From Eucommia ulmoides (Eukaryota; Streptophyta; Magnoliopsida; Garryales; Eucommiaceae), in contig CM028326.1 in assembly GCA_016647705.1 (NCBI GenBank), forward strand, positions 29,647,401-29,711,400: 64,000 nt of DNA. Direction: 5' to 3'. Below are positions 45,343 to 56,125 of this stretch, piece by piece (position 1 is the first letter of the stretch; every line of letters starts with the position of its first letter). Below the pieces are notes generated by a model. That model ran no database searches. It saw only the letters and a program-made list of their open reading frames with translations, and was not told where the DNA came from. A program made the position numbers and the translations under genes.

Positions 45343-46440
45343 TGCCATTGCATGCTGCGATTCCTAACTTAATCTCGATCATCGTTTCTTCTATTATGTT
45401 ACCCTTCACCTAAACATAATTGTGTGTGAATGAGATTCGAAGCGTAAACACTCAATATGAACACAATGTGCGAACGTGTAGACTGTGGCTGTTACCTGAT
45501 AATTCGGCAAGTGTATCATTGACGTTAATCCAATGGCATTGGAATAGGTGGTCAAGCACCATCTTTTTATTCTTGGAATGCAAAAATCCCTCCCATCCAT
45601 TGGTTTGACTAATATAGTGTGTTTGCATAGTCAGTACTAACAATTTCAAAAAGCAAACATTCACAATAATAAGAATATTAACATTCATATGTAACGATCA
45701 TCACAAATACTAAATGAAACATTCATTTAACTCTTTGGAAACTTTTTAAAAGCAGTAAGTACCTGCAGGGCAATGACACATCCCGTAACCGAGCTCGGCT
45801 TGATGTATGATTTATTTAGACTAGTTTCCAAGTCCGTGTAGATCACATGCGACCAATTGTAGTTAGACATCTCTTCAATGTTCTTAATATAGCGTACCAA
45901 TCACTTAGGCACCTGTTGATCGATAGTTGCAAAGAAACTTGTCATGAGTAGTTGCAAGCAGAAGAGTTTTACCGTATCCTGCACATATTATTCACTTGTT
46001 TTTTACATTCATTTTTCGATCAATGTTTTGAGAAATACGACATTGAACTCTCGGGGTTGATATATTAGCTTGCTGAGGAATGCAGAGTCGGCCCATGTAT
46101 ATCGATTTTGTACAACAGGCTCGTTTCCCAAAGGCAACTCAAATATCGATTGAATATCAAGTAGTGTGAGTCTAAATTTTTTATCATCCAACCTGAATGT
46201 TTCCCGGGACGAATTGTAAATCAAAACCACTCTCTCAATAAAATTGTCAATCTTTTGCACATTTTCCAAGGACAATTTATTGTCGTATAATGTCTCAAAT
46301 ATTTTTGCGAATGGTGTCCTTGATAACAATTCTTTATGCTTTGCAGTGAGCTTTCACTCCTTAAGTAGATCGACTGCTTGTTTGATATTATATCGGTACG
46401 AAAACTATTTGCTTTGAGATTGAGACTTATTCTCAGTTTT
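45343..46440 (-). pseudogene. Plant-mobile-domain-like N-terminal part of the Ulp1-type gene
   Basis: Minus-strand continuation of the gene interrupted at 39772-45337. It begins at about 46400 with NIKQAVDLLKE, then an open frame (46009-46329): TPFAKIFETLYDNKLSLENV, FRLDDKKFRLTLLDIQSIF and ELPLGNEP. This is the FRL-x-T-x-x-D-IxxIFxLPxG pattern of the DUF1985/plant mobile domain family. After a stop it goes on with LFCLQLLMTSFFAT and NYNWSHVIYTDLETSL, also typical of that family. A likely GT donor follows (about 45762), and a separate coding-like block (QTNGWEGFLH... LAELSG) lies at 45485-45625. Proteins of this family with a C-terminal C48 peptidase are transposon-borne in many plants. Stops show it is dead. 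Confidence 0.65.
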
Positions 46441-47756
46441 CAGTTAAATGTTCCGGAAGGCTACAAAACGATTTTTTAGAAATAGTCAGTGCATATCCAT
46501 AAGGATTCTCATATGGATATTCATAGTGCATACACCTTTACTGAAAATAAACATTCATAAATGACACATGATTTCAATAAGTTTGAACACGAAACAACTA
46601 TCGATTTACACACTGCATACACAAACTTGTAATCGAGAACCTCTAATTTTTTAGCTAAATAGTATATACACCATTGGTGAACGGTCAGACGCTCGGGCTA
46701 AAAATAAAAAGGTTTAAGCAATCACCCTTACGCTGAAACACATATACGAACACACACAACAAAACATGGATAAAAATACAGTCATACACAGGCATTGGAC
46801 ATTTACACACGAACATTGAGGAACAAAACATCCCCGTATATAGAATGTTGAGAAACAGAACATTCTCATATATAGTTTTCTATTTTATATTTCGGTGGTT
46901 GAACACTCAATATATCAACATTCTACTTTATAAAAAGGAGTTTTCAATGTTCCTACATGAACATTCCACAGACAACTTCAAAACACATAAAAAGTTAAAA
47001 AACACGTGCACTTTGCATTTTATTCGACCAGTTGCACTATAGAAAGATGTAGAAAACTTGAAAAACTTCATTAGCGGAAAACAATCCCAAAGAATAACCC
47101 AAAACGTACAGTGATTATTCACAATCCAATCACTCTACTCGATGGAGCAAACACCACTAACCTTGTGAACGTTTTAGATTCTCTTTCTTTCCCATTGTGG
47201 AATGTTGCGTATCAGTTGTTTTTGCCATTTTTTTACGATGGAAGAGTGTTGTTGCAATTGTAAGGTAGGGTTTTCGAATATTCTGGAGAGAAAAGTGAGT
47301 GGTTTTTGGCAATTAGCAATTATCTACAATTGAGGGAGCCCTATATGGTAGGGTGATTGATTAGTGGGATAGCGTCTGCGATATTTTAGGAATACAGCCA
47401 TCGATCAGATGGCGAATAGATTGAATGAACATTTTCAAAATCTCATATTGCATCCAAAAAAATTGAAAATTATATCATTAGAAAGAGGACGTTTTTAGAT
47501 TAATTTGATGTTTTTGTTATTGATCTTAGAACAAGAATTTGAGGCGCATCATCATATTTGTTTCCGCTAGTTAGTATTTTTGGGAACTATCACTTCCATC
47601 TATTCATTCGGTTTGTAGAGCACTGGGTGGCATGGAATCATAAATATAATCAAAATGGCGGGGCATTGCTAGGGATCAGTCCCTAAGAAATCCGTGTAGA
47701 TTAAAAAAATTAATTAGGTGGTTGAATGTTCATTTTGTGAATTGTAAATCTCTTAG
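46441..47756. other. Upstream region of the Ulp1-type gene remnant
   Basis: Probably 5' exons, introns or promoter of the element. No clear domain. GAACATTC is present at 46858-46865 and 46959-46966, GAATGTTC at 47724-47731, with several near-matches. A small palindrome-like AGGGATCAGTCCCT lies near 47670-47683. No inverted counterpart of the left flank was found. Confidence 0.35.
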
Positions 47757-48237
47757 GGTCTATATAATAAAAATCCCTATACTTAAACTCACTATGATAA
47801 TAATAAATAACAATTAAATTGATTAAAATTTCTATATTAATGACAAGTAATATTTAAAATAAAAATTCTAGTAATTAAGTGAGTCATTATAGTTATTTAT
47901 TTATTTAAACAAATATCTTTTAATTAAATAGAAAATCTCACTATTTTAAGTATATAAAAGAATGTAAAATTCATTAAACCCACTATGATAATAATAAATA
48001 ACAATTAAATTCATAAAAATTACTATATTAATGATAAATAATATTTAAAATTTACTTAAATAAAATAAAATATTAAAAAAAAAAAGAAATTAAAGAGAAT
48101 AAAAAACAAATTGGTTGCATAAAAAAATATTTTTTTTAATTACTTCTATTAACACTTATATGAGAAACAAAAAATATAAAATTTGGAAAAAAAAAATATT
48201 TTTTCAAATAAAAATTCTAGTAAATGAGTCATTATAG

Positions 48238-48269
<32 letters not shown>

Positions 48270-48545
48270 TTTAAAAAATTATCTTTTATTTAAATAGAAA
48301 CTCTCACTATTTTAAATATATAGAAAAAATTAAAATTCATTAAACCTAACATGATAATAATAAATAACAATTAGATTTATTAAAATTACTATATTAATGA
48401 TAAATAATATTGAAAATTCATTTAAATAAAATAAAATTATTGAAAAAGAAAGAGAAATTAAGGAGAATTGATGGAAATGGTTTTGTGAGCTCTCATTCAT
48501 TCCAAGTGTAGTGTCAATTTTAGTTTTTTATATAGATGTTCTTAT
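47757..48545. repeat. AT-rich repeat, right copies
   Basis: At least three diverged tandem-like copies of a block with CACTATGATAATAATAAATA and ATTACTATATTAATGATAAA (near 47795, 47980 and 48345). The last ends in GAGAAATTAAGGAGAATTGA and TTTTGTGAGCTCTCATTCATT. The order matches 36755-37000. A T-run lies at 48239-48263. The start TCTATATAATAAAA could be a Helitron-like 5' end, but the base before it is G. Confidence 0.55.
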
Positions 48546-48799
48546 TAAAGCAAATCTTTTTTTTTTTTTAATTTCACACTAGTTTAATCAAGTTATTCTT
48601 TCGTTCAATAGAATTCTATTCTTCTAAAAATAATTCACGAATTAAATCTTAAAATCTTGAATGATCAGATCGATGTGGGAGAGTGCGTTCTGAAAATTAT
48701 CTAGAAGAGGTGATGAATCGAGGTGCCTGTAAACTGGATTAGACACATTTTACCAAGAAAAAAAAATCAATAACAAAAAATTGGAGACATATTGGTAAA

Positions 48800-49010
48800 A
48801 TATTGTTGGGTTTTATTCCACATCGGATATGAAAGAAGCTAGTGATCATATTATAAGTGTGAGGAAAAGTCTCACCTTATGAGCTAATTTTTGGGATTAA
48901 TGTGTGAGAGAGATATTATTGGGTTTTACCCCACATCGGATGTGGAAGGAGCTGGTGATTAGATTATAAGTATGAGAGAAAACCTCACCTCATAAACTAG
49001 ATTTTTGGGT
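48800..49010. repeat. Two TRIM-like LTR fragments in tandem
   Basis: Two diverged copies (about 48803-48897 and 48918-49012) of ATTGTTGGGTTTTATTCCACATCGGA-like sequence followed by a TATA-like TTATAAGT and a CTCACCT block. The TTGGG-x-CCCACATCGG start is widespread in short plant TRIM/SMART-type LTRs. No primer site or second end is seen, so these are fragments. Confidence 0.4.
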
Positions 49011-49872
49011 TTGAGATAGGCCCCAAACCACCCTACAAATATATATATAGATTTTTGAGCAATTTTTTGTGGACTCAGTAAACAGAGCTAACCATTTTTA
49101 TTATTTCTTTTTCACTTTGGAAACTCGAGATCAATTTTAGGAATGTGTGCTTCTATTGCTAGTTCTATTTTCATTATAAAATAAATAAAAATTCCATCAT
49201 TATTTTACTATTTAGTTTTGTTGCACCGGTTGTCATTTTTATTATTTTATCATTTAAATTACAAACACATAAATTATATTAAACTTTTTACACTTTTCTC
49301 CCCCTTCTCCTCTGACGAGTCCACCGCCGAGACAAAAAAAATACAAATTTTCTACTAAGATAACTGGTCATATCTTAGATATGATATAAAATGAATGGAG
49401 ACAGTACTTTGTAAAACCTAATTGTCGTGAATATATTAACCATTTCTTTATTTTTCTATCGCCGTTAGTGTTCTAAAATAAGAATCCCAATAATACTAGC
49501 ATGGCCATTGACACCAGATCTCTCTCTCTCTATCTCTCTCAAGTACCTCCATCTCTGTCCCCATTGTCCTCTGTCCCCTTTTCTCGCCATCCACAACTCC
49601 CCGCCCCCCATAGAAAAAGAAAAAGAAGGGGTCTTGAGCAAGAGGGGCTTAGAATGACGAGGATGGGGGGTGGAGAGGTGGGGGGATCGACGGATGGTTG
49701 GGAGAGGGTTGGGGGATTTGTATTTGTTTTGGGGTTTGTGGGTGTTAGTAAATTTTAAAAAATTAAAGGGTAAAAAATATTAAAATTATTTTAAATAAGG
49801 GTACAATAGTAATTTTAATTTTTTTTTTTTTTTTTTTAATAAAAGTGCCATTTAAAAAAAAGGAATGCACGT
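49011..49872. other. Unassigned intergenic sequence
   Basis: CT-rich, then G-rich block at 49515-49745. An 85-codon frame there (49501-49758) is low-complexity and has no domain, so it is not called. T-run at 49820-49838. Confidence 0.4.
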
Positions 49873-49880
49873 GTGGAATT

Positions 49881-50474
49881 AAGGGTGTGCAATGGGGTGG
49901 GTTAACCCACTAAACCCGCCCAAACCGCAACACCCCTACAGAAATGCAAATCGCCTATAGTAACCCGCGCATTATAGGACGATTAACAGTTCAAATTAGC
50001 CCAACCCACATATTATTGATTTCGTCCGTGATTTTGGTCCAAACTGCCTGCTGTCCACCCCCAGTGTTTACTAAGTTTATAGGTTTAGACGTTATTATTT
50101 ACATTTGTGATTTTTTTTTTTGGTTTACAAATTATATTGTAGATTGTTTCTTGGTTTTGCATTACTGTAATTTTGTGGCAATGTTTCTGCAAATTTTAGT
50201 AATATAAAGATTTTTCTTTTTACTAATATTTATTATATTTCAAGGTTTAACCTGAAAATACTTAGGCGACCTACGGTTCTCATTAACCCAACCAAAAATA
50301 AGCTCAACTCGTACACTATTGGCAGCCCATGGTTTAAACTAGTCAATTCGCCCACTCCAACCCACCCCAACCCATACATTATTGGATGAGTTCAAATTAG
50401 CCCAACCTACATAGTATTAGTTTGGTCCGTTATTTAGCCCAAACCGCCCCAATCTGTCTGTTGCCGACCCCTAT
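49881..50474. mobile_element. hAT-type MITE with 8-bp target duplication
   Basis: Flanked by GTGGAATT (49873-49880) and GTAGAATT (50475-50482), seven of eight identical. The ends AAGGGTGTGCAA and (reverse strand) ATAGGGGTCGGCAA are imperfect inverted repeats of the common hAT MITE type (AGGGGTGKGCAA). Subterminal GGGTTAACCC and repeated AACCC/GGGTT strings, plus a duplicated TTCAAATTAGCCCAACC (about 49991 and 50391), fit such elements. There is no transposase. Confidence 0.75.
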
Positions 50475-50482
50475 GTAGAATT

Positions 50483-51449
50483 ACCACTTACAACTATGCA
50501 CTTTATATCTTTCCTATACTACCCCTTTATTCTCTTCGCAAGGAACACTATTGTAAAACACTTGGGTGTCACTGGTCAAAATTAGACACATATAACAGGG
50601 TAAGAAATTAGAATTTTGATTTTATAGAGCAATTTTCTTAAAATTTTGGAAAAATTACTAAGTGATCACAATTTAAGTATAAAATTACCAATGGATTTCA
50701 ATTGTTTAAAAATGAATCAAACAATCTCAGTGTACAGATTTTTCGAACCGTCTAATCCCAAATTTAAAAAATGCAGAAATTACATGACAAATTTACCTTT
50801 GTGAGATTGGTATTTTCTATTTTTAACGATTTCACAGCAAAATTATTTTATTAGAATCAAAACAACTATTGATGTTTATAATTTTTTCATTATCTAATTA
50901 TATATTCAGATTCGTCTTAATAAGATCATCAAAATGATATCACATTCAATATTTTTTTTCATTTGTTCTAGATTCGTACATTCATATTACATTCAACATG
51001 ATAATTCTTTAGTTTTTACATTCGTGTTACGTTCACATGTATCTTAATCTAGAACTCTAAAAAAAAAAATTATATCTCATTTTGAAGATCATGATTTATA
51101 GATTATTGTCGTGTGAACAAATCATTGAAAAACAATCACAATTGGAAGAAATTCTAAGTGTCGTTTTCTTTTTCATTGGTACTTTATTACCATATTTTGT
51201 TTTGCGTTTTTAGGGGAGATATGTATGAAAGTAAACAATTAATTAATAGGGACAAATCAATCCAAAAAATGCCAGAAGGAGTAATCGGTGTGAAAAAATC
51301 AATTAGGTTCATTTGATAGTTTCCACATTAATTTCGAAATCGGAAATAAGTGCCCCCAAATTTTATTGCATTGAGGAGGTGTAAGAATATGGTTCTTGTT
51401 GAAAACAATAGTAAAAATATTAACTTCAATAATTCAATAAAAAATCAAT

Positions 51450-51484
<35 letters not shown>

Positions 51485-51930
51485 CCCATGTTTTAAGGTA
51501 AGGACAAAAAAAGAAAACTTTAAATTCAAAATATTAACTTTAATATTTAGGCAATAAAACACAAATATAAACGAACTCAATATTATTAGAAAATACAAGT
51601 CCACCACTCAAAATAACAAATATCAAAATCGATAATCAATAATCTTTTTATTAACATATGTTTTCAAATGAATAATATACTTCCACTACAATGATTGTAA
51701 AAAATTAGAAGAAATTGATAAAATTTCCTCCATTTATACAATATTTCTAATTTCTCAATTCATGTTTTAAAATGAAATCAACAATAATACCTTAAGAATA
51801 CTAGTTCAAAATTTTAATTTTTTTTTACATAATTCTATTTGTTTATACAATATTCTCAAATTCTCAAATATTATTTTCAATGATAATAAAGCGAAGGAAT
51901 AAAGATAATTAAACAATATCAATAGTTCCA
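50483..51930. other. AT-rich intergenic sequence
   Basis: Nothing recognised apart from a (TA)n tract at 51457-51484. Confidence 0.45.
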
Positions 51931-51933
51931 TTA

Positions 51934-52435
51934 CCTCATAATAATATCTTCATCGGTGTTGAACTTTTTCACCTAATTCCTATAATAATTAGCGACAATA
52001 ATGAAATATTAATTAAAATAGTAAATTACATCAATTAGTAATTTAAATGAAATAAATTGGTAATTGAATTATCGTACCAATACTTCATAATAATATCTTC
52101 AATTATCTCATAATAATATCTTCATCAGTGTAGAACTTTTTCACCCAGCGATAATAATGAAATATTAATTAAAATAGTAAATTACATCAATTAGTAATTT
52201 ACCTCATAATAATATCTTTATCAGTGTAGAAATTTTTCACTCAATTCCTACAATAGTTAGCGACAATAATGAAATATTAATTAAAATAGTAAATTACATC
52301 AATTAGTAATTTACCTCATAATAATATCTTCATCAGTGTAGAAATTTTTCACTCCATTCCTACAATAGTTAGCGACAATAATGAAATATTAATTAAAATA
52401 GTAAATTACATAAATTAGTAATTTAAATGAAATAA
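51934..52435. repeat. Tandem array of about 112-bp units
   Basis: Four units beginning CTCATAATAATATCTT at about 51935, 52107, 52203 and 52315, each continuing with GAAATATTAATTAAAATAGT. The second unit lacks about 17 bp and the first has about 60 extra bases. A block AATGAAATAAATTRGTAATTGAATTATC closes both the first and the last unit. The array lies just downstream (minus strand) of the helicase remnant. Confidence 0.85.
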
Positions 52436-52499
52436 ATTAGTAATTGAATTATCATACCAATACTTCACTCGAGATATTCACAATAGAACTTATTGGTAA

Positions 52500-52975
52500 A
52501 ACAATGTTCATTGTAGATAGAGACTCGTCTTCAGAGCGAAATACACTTAATCGATCAAATGATGTATATCTTGATGAAACAACATGTAATTATCCATAAC
52601 TAAAAACTAGTGTAGTCAAACCTAACGACCATCAACCGAGTGTCATTACAAAGTCCATTATTCGGTACAATTTCTTAGTAATATTATAGGACAACCTATT
52701 TTTAAATTTAACATAAATGGTGGCAATCATGAAGCATCTAATGAATTTAGATACTCATTTGGATAACGATTTGTAACTTGAGAATCAACTCCATCTTCAT
52801 CCAATATTTTGTCTACCGTTAGGTATGTGATAGTTTGTCCAAGAAATATTTGTAATGCTAATGAATTTATAGTACTGACATCATCAACTCGTGTAGAAAG
52901 AATAGATTGCTTGGTTAGAAATGCATGAGTAACAATACCAGACATATCCAGATGTTGATAAATAGAAAATATCAA
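52500..52975 (-). pseudogene. Helitron Pif1-like helicase C-terminal remnant
   Basis: A minus-strand frame (52727-52975) with STRVDDVSTINSLALQIFLG and TYLTVDKILDEDGVDSQV, then YPNEYLNSLDAS. After a stop it reads LPPFMLNLKIGCPIILLRN and, after frameshifts, TRLMVVRFDY. This is the order found in the C-terminal half of the Pif1-like helicase of plant Helitrons and related Pif1-type genes (NDxVDxIN..., YPxEYLNSLxxSGLPPHxLxLK, GxPIILLRNL, NGTRL). The upstream Rep and Walker motifs are absent. The terminal TINKSQGQ block is not seen. Confidence 0.75.
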
Positions 52976-53300
52976 TTCTCTTATATTTTGACATTTGTGT
53001 ATGATTGATGGTAATTTTATGATTTCACGCGTGTCGATCCTAAGATTTTGATAGAGAATTAAACGTTGATGTTTTTGGTAGAACTAATGGTTTGATTAAG
53101 TCTTTCAGTTTATTAGTTCCGAATGATGAAGATTTGATGATAAAGATGATGAAGGAATTAAGAGGTTGAAGAATTTGAAGAACCTAGGGAAAATAACTCA
53201 GGTTTAAATTTCAATTCTTAATATCCCAAATAGGATCACACACGACACAAAAAGATTTTTAAATGATTTTTATAAATATGTGTGTTTTTAATATGATCTT

Positions 53301-55702
53301 TGGAAGACCCCGATTTTTATATTCGAACAATTTTAAATACCCTAATTTTCTGTTAAGCCGTATTTTATAATAATTCAAATTATAACGGGATTGATAATGT
53401 AAATTATTATGGATTTAAAAAGTTTGGGGACCAAATTGAAATAATGAAAACATGTATATTAGAGTTGGGTTTAATTAATATCCTAATTAAACTAGAGGGG
53501 GGCTTGCTGTAATTTAGACATTTTATATATATATATATATATATATAGAAGGCGGTGAAGTAGGGAGGCCACTTGACCGATTGATGATCACACATGCATT
53601 TACATATATATACACTTGTAATTAACCATAGCAAAGGGAGTACATGCGGCGTTTTCATCTTGTTCATAAATATATACACCCATGCACACACACGGAAGGA
53701 AGGGAAGGAGAACTGAAATAGACAACGAGGGAAAGAGAGATAAAGGAAGAGAGATGATCGGAGGTCGGTTCGCCGGTGAGTGTTTGGTGGTTGGCGATCT
53801 TATGGCGTTATGGTGCGTATGTGTTCAGGGTGTTCTTTCGGCATGGCGGTCGATTGATCGTGTCGTCGACAGCGGTGTTATGACTCACCGATGATCGTGT
53901 GTGGGTATGTCTTTTGGTCCGGCGGTGTGGGTTGTCTGTAGACAAGTGATCGACGTTGGGTGGTTGGTCGGCTATGTGGATATATATTGTCGATCGTTGT
54001 AGTGTGTGTGTGTGTGTGTGTGCGTTTTCTGACCGGGGACGGGGACGGGGGTCCGTTCAGCGTCATCGGCGTGTTTCGTCTGGGTGTGCGTGTGTGTGTG
54101 TGTGTGTGTGTTTTCTGCTTGTTCATTGCATGGGGGTGTTCTGTTGATGGTGGTCGTTCACTCCGGTGGGGTGTCGCCAGCGGTGGGTTAGAGAGAAAGA
54201 GAAAGCAGTCGGTGTATATGTGCGTATGTGTTGATCGGTGTGGGTATTTGATTAGAATTGTTCGGTCAGATAGGTATGTTCAGTCGTCGATGAATGGTGT
54301 CAGTAATTCAGCAGATCGGTAAGTTTAGAGAGAGAACAATGCATGTATGTGTGTATGTGCCTGCTGCATGTGGGTATCTGTGTGTTTAGTGGTGGGTACG
54401 TGAACGGTGATGTGTGTGTGTATGATCAGTGTGTGTTGTGTGTGCCGTGTGTGTATGTGTTCATCGGTGGCCGGTGAGTCGCAAGTGGGTATGCATGTTC
54501 GATTGTGTGGGTGTGTTTAGTATGGGTATGTGATCGGGGGTGTGCATGTGAGTTTCTGGGTATGAATGGATGCTCAAAGAGTGGTCGCCGGAGAGTTAGA
54601 GATAGAGAAGGTGGGTTTGTCTTTGTGTTTGTGTGTTCGGTCGTGGGTTCGGCAGGGGCGGTATGGGAGGCCAGCGGTATGTTCCGTTCAGGCGTCGTGG
54701 GTATTCTGTCTTTGTGGGTCAGTGGTGTGATCAGCGATGTCATTGGTCATCGACGACTGGGCGCAAATGGAAAACACAAACAGGAACAGGAAGCAAAAAC
54801 GAAAAAGAAAGAGAAAGAAAAAGAAGGAAGAAGAAGGGAAAAAGAAAAAGAAAAGAAAATTTCACAAACTACCCCAATGAAAAACAAAATACTCATCTCG
54901 CGGCAAACGAAAAATCTGGGAAAGTTAGAATTCCTGTCACTCTTAATATATGCATTTAATTGTATTTAACTGTCTCGTGAGTGATTTTGAAATTATTTAG
55001 TACATTGTTGCGATATTTTTATCTATCGAAATTATGTGAAATATGTTGGACGATGCAAGATTTATCTGACGAGCATGCCTGTGTGGTTTATGTTAAAATT
55101 ATGGGACAAGCATGATTACGTGGTTTTATGTGTTTAATTAAATGCACATATTAGAGGGGTTGGAGTTCTACTAAGCATAAGCTCACAACCCCACAGTGTT
55201 TGGATTGCAGAGTCAGTTGGGACGAAACGAGAGAAAAGTTGTTGTGGAATTTTTATTGTAAAAATTGTAATTATTATTTATTGTTGTAATTGGTGAAAAC
55301 GGTAATATTGATTATCGCAATTGTTGTAATAATTATTGAATATTTGGTTTTATATAAAATGGTGTTGAGATAATCGGATAATAAATTATTTGGTTAAAAT
55401 ATGAAGAAAAATTGGGATTTAAATTATAAACCGGAGACTTTTAAATTGGTCGTTGTGTTGTGCTAAAAATGAGTGGATTAAATATAAAATAGATGAATGG
55501 TTTTAATTGGTGCTATATGAATGGTGATTGTTAGATTTAATTTTTCTCGTCGTAAAATCGATAACAAGAAATTATCACTATCGTTCAATAAATTTACTAA
55601 ATATTGTATATTGGGAAGTTGACGAGTCAGAATTTAGGCTAGGAAATTCTCTATAGGAGAAACCATAGTAGTGGCCCTGGGAAACCGAGACGGTTCATTA
55701 CA
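53301..55702 (+). mobile_element. Tekay-like gypsy solo LTR inside SIRE LTR
   Basis: Starts TGGAAGACCCCGATTTT and ends GGTTCATTACA. Flanks are ATCTT (53296-53300) and ATCCT (55703-55707). The uninterrupted 3' LTR of the host (62695-62705) reads GGATCCTAATT at this place, so ATCCT is the original target and one copy mutated. A (TA)n/TATA tract (53524-53546) is followed by about 1.2 kb that is rich in G and T on the plus strand, with (GT)n runs at 54001-54022 and 54086-54110. The 3' part from 54850 matches the solo LTR at 8567-11536 on its minus strand. Open frames in the GT-rich part are low-complexity artefacts. Confidence 0.9.
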
Positions 55703-55869
55703 ATCCTAATTAGTTAAATTATTTGCTCTTGTATGTAATTGAAAAAGAAATATTTATAATTGATTAAAATTGGAGTTAAGTTTTTAGTATAGCGAATTAA
55801 GAAAAGAAAATGGTTAAAGGGGCAAAAACGTAAATAAGAATGTATTAAAAACGAGTTTAGAAAAAAGAT

Positions 55870-56125
55870 CCAACATGCATAAGTCGATTGGTAAGTCGAC
55901 CGGACAAAGCAGGTGAAACTCTCTGTAGCTCTCAATCGACAGGTAAGTCGACCGGTGAAGAGAAATGGAACTCTCTGAATCTCTAATTCGACAAGTAGGT
56001 CAACTGGTGAAAGAAAATGGAACTCTCTGAATCTTTAAGTCGACAAATAGGTCGACCGATAGGCACAAAATCTTTAACTTGGTTACATCCTGAATCGAGC
56101 GGTCGACTGGTCGGTTGATTGATCG
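55870..56125. repeat. GTCGAC-containing tandem array in SIRE-like LTR
   Basis: About four units of 50-57 bp, each with a YCGACNGGTNRGTCRACYGG-type motif followed by GAAACTCTCTGAATCTC. A final GGTCGACTGGTCGG motif lies near 56101-56114. Repeated at 62876-63105 in the 3' LTR. It lies about 350-600 bp upstream of the LTR TATA box. Confidence 0.75.

Noticed and set aside
45420-45688. Overlapping frames on both strands right of the Athila-like element
   Set aside because: The plus-strand frame is a shadow. The minus-strand reading is treated as part of the plant-mobile-domain gene remnant.
49501-49758. 85-codon frame
   Set aside because: It spans a CT-run and a G-rich block, and the composition explains the open frame.
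53682-54969. Open frames of 60-154 codons rich in Cys/Val/Gly or Thr/His/Pro
   Set aside because: They come from GT-rich low-complexity DNA inside a solo LTR and have no domain or start context.
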